In this document: one piece after another, positions 46,564-56,006 of the stretch
Layout of the letters: each line of letters opens with the position of its first letter
How positions within the stretch are numbered: the first letter of the stretch is position 1
Assembly (NCBI RefSeq): GCF_900465315.1
Contig: NZ_UBIX01000007.1
DNA: 64,000 bases
Strand: one strand, 5' to 3'
DNA from: Asaia bogorensis_B
GTDB lineage: Bacteria; Pseudomonadota; Alphaproteobacteria; Acetobacterales; Acetobacteraceae
Notes under the pieces: model-generated
The model's database searches: none
Seen by the model: only the letters and a program-made list of their open reading frames with translations
Told to the model about the DNA's origin: nothing
Translations under genes and position numbers: made by a program

Positions 46564-47015
46564 TTGCCGATGCCTTCCACAAGCCCATCGTCCAGACCAC
46601 GGGGGGGCGGCATTGAGACCCGCGCACCCTCATCCCCCCCATAATATGTCTCGATGAGACGAGGAGTGTTTCCTCATGCACCCGTTACGCCTTGCCGTCA
46701 GACGACACTGGCCCCTGCTCGGCCTTGTCATCAACCGGGATGTGCTCACCCTGACCGAGCATATCCTTTCGACAATTTTTCATGGCGCCCCACATGGCCC
46801 TATCTGGCCATCCCACCTGTCTCGATCGCATTGTCGGTTTTCTGCCCCATGGCGAAACAGGGAACGATCAGCCCCCCTGAAGCAACAGGTGGACTGCCTT
46901 TTGCACCGCGATCATGCGGCAAGAGAACATGATGCCTGATGCCGCCCATATCGTGCAGGACAGGCAGGCAGGAGGCAGGCAGGAGATTCTGCCTTCTGCC
47001 CCATCCGAATTCAAA
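46564..47015. other. Gene-poor intergenic region
   Basis: I see no convincing gene. An 87-codon frame from ATG 46676 has GGAG about 10 nt upstream but no recognisable protein character. Two copies of GGCAGGCAGGA lie at 46963-46984 and pair partly with CTGCC runs just before the Hint gene stop, possibly forming its terminator. Confidence 0.4.
46963..46984 (+). repeat. Direct repeat, two copies of 11 bp
   Basis: GGCAGGCAGGA occurs twice in tandem 32 bp beyond the stop of the convergent-side Hint gene. It could fold with nearby TGCC runs. Confidence 0.8.
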
Positions 47016-48518
47016 TCAGGCAGCGACCTGCTCGCTGGCGACCGTCCCTGTCGAATAATCCTGAAGATACAATGCCGTCTCCAGCACTTCGATCGTCAGA
47101 AGAGCCTGTGTACCCAGCGCCTCACCAAGGGGCAGCAAAGCCCGGCCATTCGTCCAGCGCGACTTTGCGCCTGCACCCTCATCATACCAGCCTGCAACAG
47201 CATCATTATCGAGATGGGCTGTGACAGAGCGCGTAATGTCAGACCCGAACAGGGTGACCTCGCCCACGCGCACCCCAAGGTCACGCCTGTCATCCAGATA
47301 GGGGCCATGGGTGTCACAAGGGCGCGCATGACGTGAAACGATCTGCACGGCATCCTGCCCCGCGGGCAGGGAGAACACCGCCCAGCGCTGATTGAGGCGG
47401 ATCGGGTCCAGGCGACGTCCATCCGCCAGAACCAGATGAAGACCGGCATCATGCTCCAGCACTCTCATATGGGTCTGCGCCTGCAAACCCATAGCCGTAG
47501 CCTGCTCATCGAGGCGGGTATGAATGGTACGGGCCAGCCCGTGATCCGTGCATAGCGGTGCCGCAAACGCCGCCTCGGCCAAAGCGTTCAGCCCTGCCCC
47601 CTCGGCATTTCCCCCGGCACTGCGACACACGAACTGGCGCACATCATCACGCAGGGTTTCGGTCAGGACACCATTCGCCCTGACAATGGCATGACCCTCG
47701 GTCTTGAAATGGAAATAGGGATAGCGCGTCAGATCGGTCAGATAGAAAACAGACCGGTGATTGACCAGCATTCTGGCCGGAAGCAACACGCCATCGATCA
47801 GGAAACAATGTTCAGGTGTCACAGACAGGGTCGTATGGGGCATGCCCCCGCCAAACGCATTTTCGAGAATGCAGATTGGTCTGTGATCAACATCATCATG
47901 CCCGGTATGCCCGACCTGGCCTGTATTATGCCCTGTCCAGGTTATGGTACGCCAACCCAGTTGCGCGCCCTGCGCGTCATATGTCATGACGTTCTGACCG
48001 GGGGTGAGCTCTTCAACACGCACTTCACCGCAATCGGTTTCGATCAGCGCACCTTCAAGGAAGCAATAGGCCGGACCCACACTGTACATTTCCGTTCCAG
48101 GGGGCAGAAAACCGTTGGGGCCGTAGGAATTGCTGAAGGGTCGTCCGGGGAGTACCAATTCAATATAGGACGGCTCACCCGACATGTTCTTGGTACTGAA
48201 ATACATACTTGTTGTATTATCCTGACGATCGTAACTTGTTGATACCCATATTGAATCATTCGCATTGTTGACGACACGGAAGTAGAAATCCACTCCGGTA
48301 CTACCTGGTGGCAAATTGACGTAGATTACCCAGTATTGGCCCGGCGCTGTCAGGGCGTTGACGTTGACATCAACCGTTCCACCCTTGGCGCCAATATCTA
48401 GTTCATATTGATAGAATGATTGGCTGCGTGGAAGATCAGAGGTGTTGATCGAAAAAACACCCCCATCGATAGCGTAGGTCTGGCTACCATCAAACTGGCT
48501 GTCACTGGATGTCTGCAT
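47016..48518 (-). CDS. Hint-domain protein with unknown N-terminal domain
   Basis: The 500-residue product has an N-terminal about 150-residue beta-rich domain I do not recognise, then a Hint module from about residue 152 (CFLEGALIETDCG, LSVTPEHCFLIDG, RANGVLTETL). The tail (from about residue 320) matches the tail of the protein at 17206-19299, with shared ARP-DT-GP and DDRR-LGV-VG patterns. Hint modules self-cleave at their leading Cys in hedgehog and inteins; here cleavage is inferred. No signal peptide is visible. A 737-bp AT-rich region separates it from the divergent chvE. Confidence 0.85.
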   Translation of the reverse strand: MQTSSDSQFDGSQTYAIDGGVFSINTSDLPRSQSFYQYELDIGAKGGTVDVNVNALTAPGQYWVIYVNLPPGSTGVDFYFRVVNNANDSIWVSTSYDRQDNTTSMYFSTKNMSGEPSYIELVLPGRPFSNSYGPNGFLPPGTEMYSVGPAYCFLEGALIETDCGEVRVEELTPGQNVMTYDAQGAQLGWRTITWTGHNTGQVGHTGHDDVDHRPICILENAFGGGMPHTTLSVTPEHCFLIDGVLLPARMLVNHRSVFYLTDLTRYPYFHFKTEGHAIVRANGVLTETLRDDVRQFVCRSAGGNAEGAGLNALAEAAFAAPLCTDHGLARTIHTRLDEQATAMGLQAQTHMRVLEHDAGLHLVLADGRRLDPIRLNQRWAVFSLPAGQDAVQIVSRHARPCDTHGPYLDDRRDLGVRVGEVTLFGSDITRSVTAHLDNDAVAGWYDEGAGAKSRWTNGRALLPLGEALGTQALLTIEVLETALYLQDYSTGTVASEQVAA

Positions 48519-49255
48519 GAATCGGATATCTTTCGATCTTCGCGTCGATTGGATAAATAGGATCGGATTTTATTCATATAAAATCACAATTATTATTTCA
48601 ACGATTCATGTTTATTCATTGAAGTGTTTATAAATGTTTAATTCACCAGACAATTACATTTATAATGTTTTGCATTTAAATAACTAATTGCTGATCAAGA
48701 TTCCCTATCTTGGCTTAATCATTACTTCATTGATTCATATTTGTCATATTTTTTATTAACCAACAAATGATTTCGTCAGACAATTATTTTGGTGCACTAC
48801 ATGAGCAGAGACACCTAGCCTTATCAGGCGCTCCTTCCCTGCGCATGCGAAAGACCCAGCTTATGCATGTCCATTGGGATTTTCGGGATCAGACATCAGG
48901 CACGCTGGGCGCACCGAGAGCCATAAGTGTCCATCATTGTCACGTTACCGTGAAACGTTAAAAATGTTATTTATAACGTCAAAATGATATGGTTAACTCG
49001 TTTCATGTTACGATCTTTCGTTTTGTGAGGCGTAACATAGTTACTTCTGCAGAAAGCTTTTTGCATACAGGGATCGCCCTCCCTGCCGGATTTTCTCTCG
49101 AGCGTCGGTTTGCTTCTCAATCTGCCCTAGGGGAGCGCGAGAGCTTTCCGACGCATCCTTTCATAAAATCTCGACCTCTCTCTCCCGCCGTTATCTCTGT
49201 CGCAGCCCGCATCATGCCCAGCGCGGCTTGTGACCGGAATTTTGGACGTCACGTC
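48519..49255. other. AT-rich divergent intergenic region
   Basis: No gene is convincing. From 48520 to about 48780 the DNA is very AT-rich, again upstream of a Hint gene. Nearer chvE there is a dyad pair TGAAACG (48951-48957) and CGTTTCA (48999-49005) flanking GTTAT-TT-ATAAC (48966-48977), a possible operator set for the sugar importer. Confidence 0.4.
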
Positions 49256-50335
49256 ATGAGCAGAATCAGTACCGGTCTTGCCTCTCTTGCCCTCGTCACC
49301 ACCGCGCTTTTTGGCCCGGCCGGTCTGGGGAGCGCCAATGCCGACGACAAGCCCACAGTCGGCATTGCCATGCCTACCAAGTCGTCCGCGCGCTGGATTG
49401 CGGATGGCAACAACATCGTCAAAACCCTGCAATCGCGCGGCTATCATACCGATCTGCAATATGCCGATGACGACGTGCCCAATCAGGTCTCGCAAATCGA
49501 GAACATGGTCGCCAAGGGTGACAAGGTTCTGGTGATCGCTGCCATCGACGGCACCACGTTATCCGACACACTCCACAAGGCCGCACAGCGTGGTGTGAAG
49601 GTCATTGCCTATGACCGCCTGATCCGCAATTCACCCGATGTGAGCAACTACGCCACCTTCGATAATTTTCAGGTGGGCGTGCTCCAGGCGGGTTCTCTGG
49701 TAAAGGCACTCGGGCTGCCCGACGCGAAGGGGCCTTTCAATATCGAGCTTTTCGGTGGCTCACCGGACGACAACAATGCCTATTTCTTCTTCAATGGCGC
49801 CATGTCGGTGCTCAAGCCCTATCTGGATAGTGGCAAGCTGGTCATTCCGTCCGGCCAGAAGACCATGGACAAGGTTTCCACCCTGCGCTGGGATGGCGCT
49901 ACAGCGCAGTCGCGCATGGATAACCTGCTGAGCGCCTATTACACCGACCGTCATCTCGACGCCGTGCTGTCGCCCTATGACGGCATCTCCATTGGCATCA
50001 TCTCCTCGCTCAAGGGCGTAGGCTATGGCAGTGGCGACACGCGGATGGCCTATGTCAGCGGGCAGGACTGCGAAATTCCTTCCGTCAAATCCATCCTCGC
50101 GGGTGACCAGTATTCCTCGATCTTCAAGGATACGCGCAAGCTCGCCGGCGTGACGGCCGATATGGTCGATGCCATGCTGGCCGGCAAGACTGTGCCTGTG
50201 AACGACACCAAGAGCTACAACAACGGTGTCAAGATCGTGCCCGCCTATCTGCTGACGCCCGTCGTGGTCACCAAAGCCAATATTCGTCCGACCCTGATTG
50301 ACAGCGGCTATTACACCGCAAGCCAGATCGAGTAG
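49256..50335 (+). CDS. chvE: Multiple sugar-binding periplasmic protein ChvE
   Basis: The 359-residue product has a signal peptide (LASLALVTTALFGPAG, cleavage near ANA-DDK) and a mature part very like Agrobacterium ChvE: GIAMPTKSSARWI, YADDDVPNQVSQIENMV, FGGSPDDNNAYFF and LSPYDGISIGIISSLKGVGY. It binds aldoses such as glucose, galactose, arabinose or xylose for the GguAB importer. The frame is open to 48989 but ATG 49256 gives the signal peptide. gguA starts 5 bp after its stop. Confidence 0.93.
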   Translation: MSRISTGLASLALVTTALFGPAGLGSANADDKPTVGIAMPTKSSARWIADGNNIVKTLQSRGYHTDLQYADDDVPNQVSQIENMVAKGDKVLVIAAIDGTTLSDTLHKAAQRGVKVIAYDRLIRNSPDVSNYATFDNFQVGVLQAGSLVKALGLPDAKGPFNIELFGGSPDDNNAYFFFNGAMSVLKPYLDSGKLVIPSGQKTMDKVSTLRWDGATAQSRMDNLLSAYYTDRHLDAVLSPYDGISIGIISSLKGVGYGSGDTRMAYVSGQDCEIPSVKSILAGDQYSSIFKDTRKLAGVTADMVDAMLAGKTVPVNDTKSYNNGVKIVPAYLLTPVVVTKANIRPTLIDSGYYTASQIE

Positions 50336-50339
50336 CGCC

Positions 50340-51938
50340 ATGAGCCCCATTCTTGAAATGCGGAACATCGCCAAGCGTTTCGGTCCCGTAAAGGCCCTGA
50401 GTGATGTCAGTTTTTCGGTCGAGCCTGGCGAGATTCATGCACTCTGCGGCGAAAATGGTGCAGGCAAATCGACCCTGATGAAAATCCTGAGCGGGGTATA
50501 CCCCGCCGGGAGCTATGACGGGCAGATCGTGTTCGATGGTGAAGAGCGCCGCTTTGCCGATATCAACGGCTCCGAGGCGCTTGGCATTATCATCATCCAT
50601 CAGGAACTGGCGCTTATTCCGCTGCTTTCGGTGCAGGAAAACATCTTCATTACCCACCCGCCGGGGCGCTTCGGCGTGATCGACCGCGACGTGGCGCGTG
50701 TGCGGGCGCGTGATCTGATGCGTCAGGTCGGGCTGACGGATGCACCCGAGACACTCGTCACGCATCTGGGCGTGGCCAAGCAACAACTCGTCGAGATTGC
50801 CAAGGCGCTCTCGAAAAAGGTGCGCCTGCTCATTCTGGATGAGCCAACAGCCAGCTTGAACGAACGCGACAGTGCAGCCCTGCTCGATCTGCTCCTTGCC
50901 TTCAAGGCAGAGGGGCTGTCGTCCATTCTCATTTCACACAAGCTGAATGAGATCTCACGTGTGGCTGATCGTATCACCGTACTGCGCGACGGGCGCAGTG
51001 TCGGCACAATCGACTGCCGCAACGGCCCCGCGGATGAAGACGAGATCATCCGTCTCATGGTCAATCGCGATCTGGAGCATCGCTACCCACCGCATACGCC
51101 GCATATTGGCGAAATGCTGATGGAGGTTCACGACTGGTCGGCCTGGCACCCCCTCCACCCCGACCGTCAGGTGATACGCCATGTCGATTTCCACGTCCGC
51201 GCAGGCGAGATCGTGGGCATTGCAGGCCTCATGGGTGCGGGACGCACGGAATTTGCCATGAGCCTGTTCGGACGCTCCTTCGGCACGCGCATATCGGGTG
51301 ATGTCACCATGCGCGGCAAGGCGGTCGATGTCTCTACTGTAAGCCGCGCCATTGCGGCCGGGCTCGCCTATGTCACCGAGGATCGCAAGGAACTCGGGCT
51401 GCATCTGAGCAACGAGATACGCCACAACATCTCCCTGGCCGAACTGCGCGGCATCGCTCATCATGGCGTCATTGATGACATTGCCGAGCTGCGTATCGCG
51501 CAGGATTATCGCAACAAGATGCGCATACGCTCGCCCGATGTGCAGCAGATGGCGGGCAAGCTCTCGGGCGGTAACCAGCAGAAAGTGGTGCTGTCCAAAT
51601 GGCTGTTCACCAACCCTGATGTGCTCATTCTGGATGAGCCCACGCGTGGCATCGATGTCGGGGCCAAATACGAAATTTATGCCCTAATCCAGCAGATGGC
51701 TGATAGCGGCCGGGGCTGCGTGGTCATTTCATCCGAGATGCCCGAACTGCTCGGCATATGCGACCGTATCTGCGTGATGAATGAAGGGCGTTTCGTAGGT
51801 GAGTTCACCCGCGAGGAAGCCAGTCAGGAAAAAATCATGCGCGCCATCGTGCGCAGCACATCTGAATCCATGCCGATTGCCACCATTCCAGGCGAAACAG
51901 TCAATCTCGCTGTTTCCTCTCTCGCTGCGGGAACGTAA
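50340..51938 (+). CDS. gguA: Sugar ABC transporter ATP-binding protein
   Basis: A 532-residue double ATPase of the sugar type. The first half has Walker A GENGAGKST and LLILDEPTASL. The second half has a degenerate Walker A (GLMGAGRTE), the LSGGNQQKVVLSKWL signature and VLILDEPTRGIDVG. It powers uptake through GguB. ATG 50340 follows the chvE stop by 4 nt; an earlier start at 50298 would overlap chvE. Confidence 0.92.
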   Translation: MSPILEMRNIAKRFGPVKALSDVSFSVEPGEIHALCGENGAGKSTLMKILSGVYPAGSYDGQIVFDGEERRFADINGSEALGIIIIHQELALIPLLSVQENIFITHPPGRFGVIDRDVARVRARDLMRQVGLTDAPETLVTHLGVAKQQLVEIAKALSKKVRLLILDEPTASLNERDSAALLDLLLAFKAEGLSSILISHKLNEISRVADRITVLRDGRSVGTIDCRNGPADEDEIIRLMVNRDLEHRYPPHTPHIGEMLMEVHDWSAWHPLHPDRQVIRHVDFHVRAGEIVGIAGLMGAGRTEFAMSLFGRSFGTRISGDVTMRGKAVDVSTVSRAIAAGLAYVTEDRKELGLHLSNEIRHNISLAELRGIAHHGVIDDIAELRIAQDYRNKMRIRSPDVQQMAGKLSGGNQQKVVLSKWLFTNPDVLILDEPTRGIDVGAKYEIYALIQQMADSGRGCVVISSEMPELLGICDRICVMNEGRFVGEFTREEASQEKIMRAIVRSTSESMPIATIPGETVNLAVSSLAAGT

Positions 51939-51943
51939 CAACC

Positions 51944-53200
51944 ATGAGCGAACATATTCTCCTCCCCGGCAATCCGCTCTCCCCTGCTGGCGATACCAGC
52001 CCCACCGGTGGTGCACCGGGCGGCCACAAGCTGGGCAATAGCGCGATGGGGCGGTTCATCCGTAACAATCTGCGCGAATACGGCATGTTCATCTCGCTGG
52101 TCGCGATCGGACTGTTTTTCGAGATCGTGACCAACGGGACCCTGCTTCGTCCGCTCAACCTGACCAATCTGGTGCTTCAGAACAGTTACATCGTCATCAT
52201 GGCACTGGGCATGTTGCTGGTGATCATTTCGGGCCATATCGATCTTTCGGTCGGCTCGGTCGCTGGTTTTACAGGGGCCGTGGCAGCGGTGCTGATGGTG
52301 CAATGGCACTGCAACGTCGTCGTGACGACACTGACCTGCCTCGCCACTGGCGCGCTTATTGGCGCGGCACAGGGCTACTGGATTGCGTATTTCAAGATCC
52401 CATCCTTCATCGTGACCCTGGCAGGGATGCTGGTGTTCAAGGGACTGGCTCTGGCCCTGCTGGGCGGCCAGTCCCTCGGGCCTTTCTCGACCGTTTTCCA
52501 GAAGCTTTCTTCCGGCTTCATTCCCGAGTTTCTTCCCAAAATCGGGCATTACAATCCGACCTCGCTCATTCTGGGCGTGATCGTGGCGGCGGCCATGGTG
52601 TTTGGCTCGGTCCGGGCGCGGGCGCGCTATCAGCGCAACGACATTGATGTCGAGCCCATGCCGCTTTTCATCGGCAAGAACATCGCCGTTTTCGGGATCA
52701 TCGTTTATCTCGCAACCCTGATTTCCAGCTATCGTGGCCTGCCCAATGTTCTGATCATCATGGCCATGCTGATTGCGCTCTACAGCTTCATGACCAGCCG
52801 CACCACGCTGGGACGGCAGATCTATGCGGTGGGTGGCAATGTACGCGCTGCAGCGCTTTCGGGCATACGCACCGAGCGCCTCACCTTCCTCACCTTCGTG
52901 AATATGGGCGTACTGGCTGCCCTTGGCGGCCTGATTTTTGCTGCAAGGCTCAACACCGCCACACCCAAGGCTGGACTTGGCTTCGAGCTTGACGTGATTG
53001 CCGCCTGCTTTATCGGCGGGGCCTCGGCCTATGGTGGTGTCGGACGCGTTGGAGGCGCCGTGATCGGTGCCATGATCATGGGTCTCATGAATAACGGCAT
53101 GTCGATCCTAGGTATCGGCATCGATTATCAGCAGGTGCTCAAGGGACTGGTGCTACTCGGTGCCGTTTGTGTTGATGTCTACAACCAGCGCCGGGCATAG
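51944..53200 (+). CDS. gguB: Sugar ABC transporter permease
   Basis: The 418-residue permease has a polar N-terminus of about 45 residues and then some ten membrane helices with the sugar-permease motifs SGHIDLSVGSVAGFTGA and AACFIGGASAYGGVGRVGG. It forms the channel of the ChvE-GguA-GguB importer. It starts 5 bp after gguA. No regulator or gguC follows; an imperfect hairpin lies downstream. Confidence 0.93.
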   Translation: MSEHILLPGNPLSPAGDTSPTGGAPGGHKLGNSAMGRFIRNNLREYGMFISLVAIGLFFEIVTNGTLLRPLNLTNLVLQNSYIVIMALGMLLVIISGHIDLSVGSVAGFTGAVAAVLMVQWHCNVVVTTLTCLATGALIGAAQGYWIAYFKIPSFIVTLAGMLVFKGLALALLGGQSLGPFSTVFQKLSSGFIPEFLPKIGHYNPTSLILGVIVAAAMVFGSVRARARYQRNDIDVEPMPLFIGKNIAVFGIIVYLATLISSYRGLPNVLIIMAMLIALYSFMTSRTTLGRQIYAVGGNVRAAALSGIRTERLTFLTFVNMGVLAALGGLIFAARLNTATPKAGLGFELDVIAACFIGGASAYGGVGRVGGAVIGAMIMGLMNNGMSILGIGIDYQQVLKGLVLLGAVCVDVYNQRRA

Positions 53201-53250
53201 AAGCTGACCTGACCATTGCAGCCATTCCACCGGCCTTGCTCACGTAACCG

Positions 53251-53308
53251 CCACAAACCTTGCCTCGACGGTCAGCAACTCATCAGACTGGCAAGGCAGG
53301 GTTTGTGG
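53251..53308. terminator. Long inverted repeat between gguB and an outer-membrane protein gene
   Basis: CCACAAACCTTGCC pairs with GGCAGGGTTTGTGG over 14 positions (one G-U) across a 30-nt loop; CCTTGCC can also pair with GGCAAGG. It lies between convergent stops (53200, 53322), fitting a bidirectional terminator. Confidence 0.5.
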
Positions 53309-53321
53309 CTCTTCCTGAACT

Positions 53322-54044
53322 CTAGAAACGATAGCCCAGGCCAAGTTCCAGAACCGGATAGACCGGAATATTGACATCGTGCTGGATACGACGTCGCTCC
53401 CGTTCAACGCTGTCTGTGAATGAAGGCAGGGAAGCAGCCGGCCCTTCGGTTGTCATGGAAACCTTGGGGTTACCTTCGGCCAGAATACCGGCATCAACCG
53501 AAAAGACGATATTGCTCACAATACGGCCAGCGTAACCGAACCCTATATAAGGTGCGACCTGATTGGGAATTGCCTTGAGCGAAACGCTACCGGCATCCTG
53601 CACGTCATAAATACGACGCCCTATGCGGGCGTCACCCGTCGGTGTTGCGCGCGCCGTGACGCGGTTACCCACACCATAAACACCAAGCGAAACGCGCAGA
53701 CCGGAACCGAGAGGATAGAAATCGGTGGTCAGCCCGCCATTGAAAAACCTGAACGACCCGCCGAACTGCGCATCAAGATCATAGCCGGTTGCAGGATTAT
53801 TGTTTGTGAAGCGATGATGATAAATAGAAGAATCGTTATAGGTGAAGAAATTCATGTTTCCACGAAATCCCCAATGTGAATTGGGAATACGGATACTGAC
53901 CTCGGGACCGATACCAAGCGTACCGACGCGTGCCGAGACAGTCGGTTGATACCCATCGGGCAGTGGGGAAGCCAAAGCCTGCCCTGCCGCCAAACCTGAA
54001 AGGGCCATGAAGAATAAGGATGCTGCTTGAAATCTGAATGACAC
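53322..54044 (-). CDS. Outer-membrane beta-barrel protein
   Basis: The 240-residue product has a signal peptide (ASLFFMALSGLAAGQALA) and ends LGLGYRF, the terminal Phe of outer-membrane barrels. Alternating hydrophobic strands (GGSFRFFNGGLTTDFYPLG, APYIGFGYAGRIV) suggest a small eight-strand barrel. No specific family is certain. The start is GTG 54044 with AGAGGC about 10 nt upstream; an in-frame ATG at about 54008 is too deep in the signal peptide. Confidence 0.8.
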   Translation of the reverse strand: MSFRFQAASLFFMALSGLAAGQALASPLPDGYQPTVSARVGTLGIGPEVSIRIPNSHWGFRGNMNFFTYNDSSIYHHRFTNNNPATGYDLDAQFGGSFRFFNGGLTTDFYPLGSGLRVSLGVYGVGNRVTARATPTGDARIGRRIYDVQDAGSVSLKAIPNQVAPYIGFGYAGRIVSNIVFSVDAGILAEGNPKVSMTTEGPAASLPSFTDSVERERRRIQHDVNIPVYPVLELGLGYRF

Positions 54045-54422
54045 GTTAATGCGCCTCTGCCGTTCCCTCCGCCAACAATAACGGAAGAGAGAGAAACATT
54101 AACGAGACGCATCGATACGAAAAAGGAATTAATGGCGCTATAACGGAAATGGGGCTGGATCAAGACATTTTAGACACAGCCTGATCGAGCGCTTCTGGTC
54201 GCTGTTGCAACCGGATCGACCGTTCAGGGCTTCACCCTCTTCTCCGCTTGGTAAAGCACCCGGCAAGATACTACTTCGGCGACGCTCCAGTGTTGGAGCG
54301 TCGGCTATAATGATCATTTGGCGCCTCGCCATCTGCATGGCCCCATAAAAATGACCCGCGCAGCCTGGTATGAGCGAGTGACCAGGCCTTGATCGATTGT
54401 CAGCCTGCGATCAGGTGCCAGG
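54045..54422. other. Intergenic region with a perfect hairpin
   Basis: No gene is convincing; a 66-codon minus-strand frame (54138-54338) overlaps the hairpin and has no recognisable character. The stem at 54280-54303 is the only clear structure. Confidence 0.4.
54280..54303. repeat. Perfect 10-bp inverted repeat
   Basis: CGACGCTCCA-GTGT-TGGAGCGTCG. It has no T-run on either strand, and sits alone in the 378-bp gap. It may be a terminator-like or protein-binding element. Confidence 0.8.
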
Positions 54423-55313
54423 TCACGAATGATTTGCGGTTTTTTCCCGAGCAGGGATCGGCACGTTGCATAAGGCTACTCCATGCGCAGGCCGCACAAA
54501 GAAAGGATCCTGACGGGCAGCGCGTGCGGCAAGATAGCGTGAAAAGCTTCTGCTTTCGATACGCATTACCTGAAAGACCGGGCGCTCCCCAGAGGGAAGG
54601 TCCGCAGCCAGCGTCATGCTTGCGATCGGCACATTCTGGTGCGGATCGGTATAGAAACCAAGTTTCCCTGTACCTCTTGGCAAGGCGCTCAGATGCTCCA
54701 TGCCTTGCAGGACGCGCCCGACAACAGCCAGATTGCGATCGAGCTGACGCGGTGCCTCGCCATTGACTACATAGAGTTCACGCCCGTCCCCCGTATCGGG
54801 CGGCATGTCTCGCCCGACACCGACCACACCATAGCATTGCGCTGGCCAGATCTGCGCGCCCTCGCGACCGACGAGCCAGCCCGACGCTATGCCGGACTCT
54901 GCTGCATAGGGGTCAGGGTAAGGAAGTGGTGTGTAGTCCAGCCCTTTAAGAGGCCGCTCATATTCAGCAGGCGGATGAGCCACGAACCCCTCAGGTAGAG
55001 GGGACGCCTCGTCATGCACGCGCCATTGCACGACATAATTATCCTGCACTCGGGTAATCGCACCGCCATCCCACTGATGGGACCGGGCAAGCCGCACGAC
55101 ATTGGCCACATGGGCCGGTGCGAAATCCGATGCCAGCTCGATAACCACGCGGTCCCCATCGGCCAGCTTCATGATGAGCAACTGCTCTGGTGCCACGTTG
55201 CGCCATGCTGTGGCCGGCGCGGCATCGACAATCTCGGCAGGACTTGGCATCGCAGCAGCCGCCACTGCCAGAGAGGGAAAGAGCAGAGCAGTCAGAGGGA
55301 TGAAACAGCGCAT
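54423..55313 (-). CDS. Exported cyclophilin-type peptidylprolyl isomerase
   Basis: The 296-residue product has a signal peptide (MRCFIPLTALLFPSLAVAAA) and a cyclophilin fold: DFAPAHVANVVRLARSHQWD, ITRVQDNYVVQWR and VVGRVLQGMEHLSALPRG. It should catalyse proline isomerisation in the periplasm, assisting folding of exported proteins. The insertion between these motifs is longer than in PpiA. ATG 55313 was chosen over the in-frame start at 55370 to give a normal signal peptide. Confidence 0.87.
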   Translation of the reverse strand: MRCFIPLTALLFPSLAVAAAAMPSPAEIVDAAPATAWRNVAPEQLLIMKLADGDRVVIELASDFAPAHVANVVRLARSHQWDGGAITRVQDNYVVQWRVHDEASPLPEGFVAHPPAEYERPLKGLDYTPLPYPDPYAAESGIASGWLVGREGAQIWPAQCYGVVGVGRDMPPDTGDGRELYVVNGEAPRQLDRNLAVVGRVLQGMEHLSALPRGTGKLGFYTDPHQNVPIASMTLAADLPSGERPVFQVMRIESRSFSRYLAARAARQDPFFVRPAHGVALCNVPIPAREKTANHS

Positions 55314-55572
55314 CAACCCAGAGTGCCCTTCCGTTACGATTTTGCACAGTCTTTTCTGAGACGGTGACACAGCCTCTGCAACAACCAGACGCGAGGCTGC
55401 GTCAGAGAGTTCATAATCATGACGAGCATAGGTAAGCCCTACAACCTCCCAGCACGATCAATCAGCAGCCAGGAGGCTCACCCCTCCTGCGGGAAGGCGG
55501 CAATTTTTATCCTGAGCCAGACAAGTCACCACCCGCTTTTACGGTGGGAATACGAATGCCCTGTCCTTTTTT

Positions 55573-55914
55573 CTAACGGCGTGGCTTTACCGCGGGAAGC
55601 GCCGCAACAGAGCGCGCCACCCAGATTTTCAGCTCATCAGGGCGCGTGTGCAACGCCTCTGGCACAACCACATAGGTCTTGCTGGGGGCGCTTTCCGGTT
55701 CATAGCGCAGCGCACAGGCACCGGGGAGAGCAAGAAGGGCTTCGCGGTCCTTGCCCCTCATCTTGAGGGCCAGGCCGACATTGGAGAGGGATACAACGAC
55801 CTTGCCGCCGGCATATCCCATGATTCCACCAAACATGGGCCTGAAGGTCAGATCGAATTCCGCCAATTCCGGTATTGTCAGGATTTGCCGCAAAACAGCA
55901 GGATCATAATTCAT
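55573..55914 (-). CDS. TfoX N-terminal domain protein
   Basis: The 113-residue product matches the TfoX/Sxy N-terminal domain (FRPMFGGIMGYAGGKVVVSL and LKIWVARSVAAL at the end). It lacks the C-terminal half of Sxy, so a competence role is not implied; stand-alone members are common and uncharacterised. GGA lies about 10 nt before ATG 55914. About 200 bp on the left side up to the stop contain nothing recognisable. Confidence 0.85.
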   Translation of the reverse strand: MNYDPAVLRQILTIPELAEFDLTFRPMFGGIMGYAGGKVVVSLSNVGLALKMRGKDREALLALPGACALRYEPESAPSKTYVVVPEALHTRPDELKIWVARSVAALPAVKPRR

Positions 55915-56006
55915 TATTTTGTCCAGACCCTAAATCTATGATTGAATATAAAAAAATACCAGAATATTGCTTGTCTCTTTCCAAAAGAAAGAAACAAGTC
56001 TGTATC

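Noticed and set aside
46676..46939. Possible 87-codon gene from ATG 46676
   Set aside because: A weak ribosome site is present but composition and lack of any known motif do not support a protein.
54138..54338. Possible 66-codon minus-strand gene
   Set aside because: It contains the perfect hairpin, has no recognisable features and a poor ribosome site.
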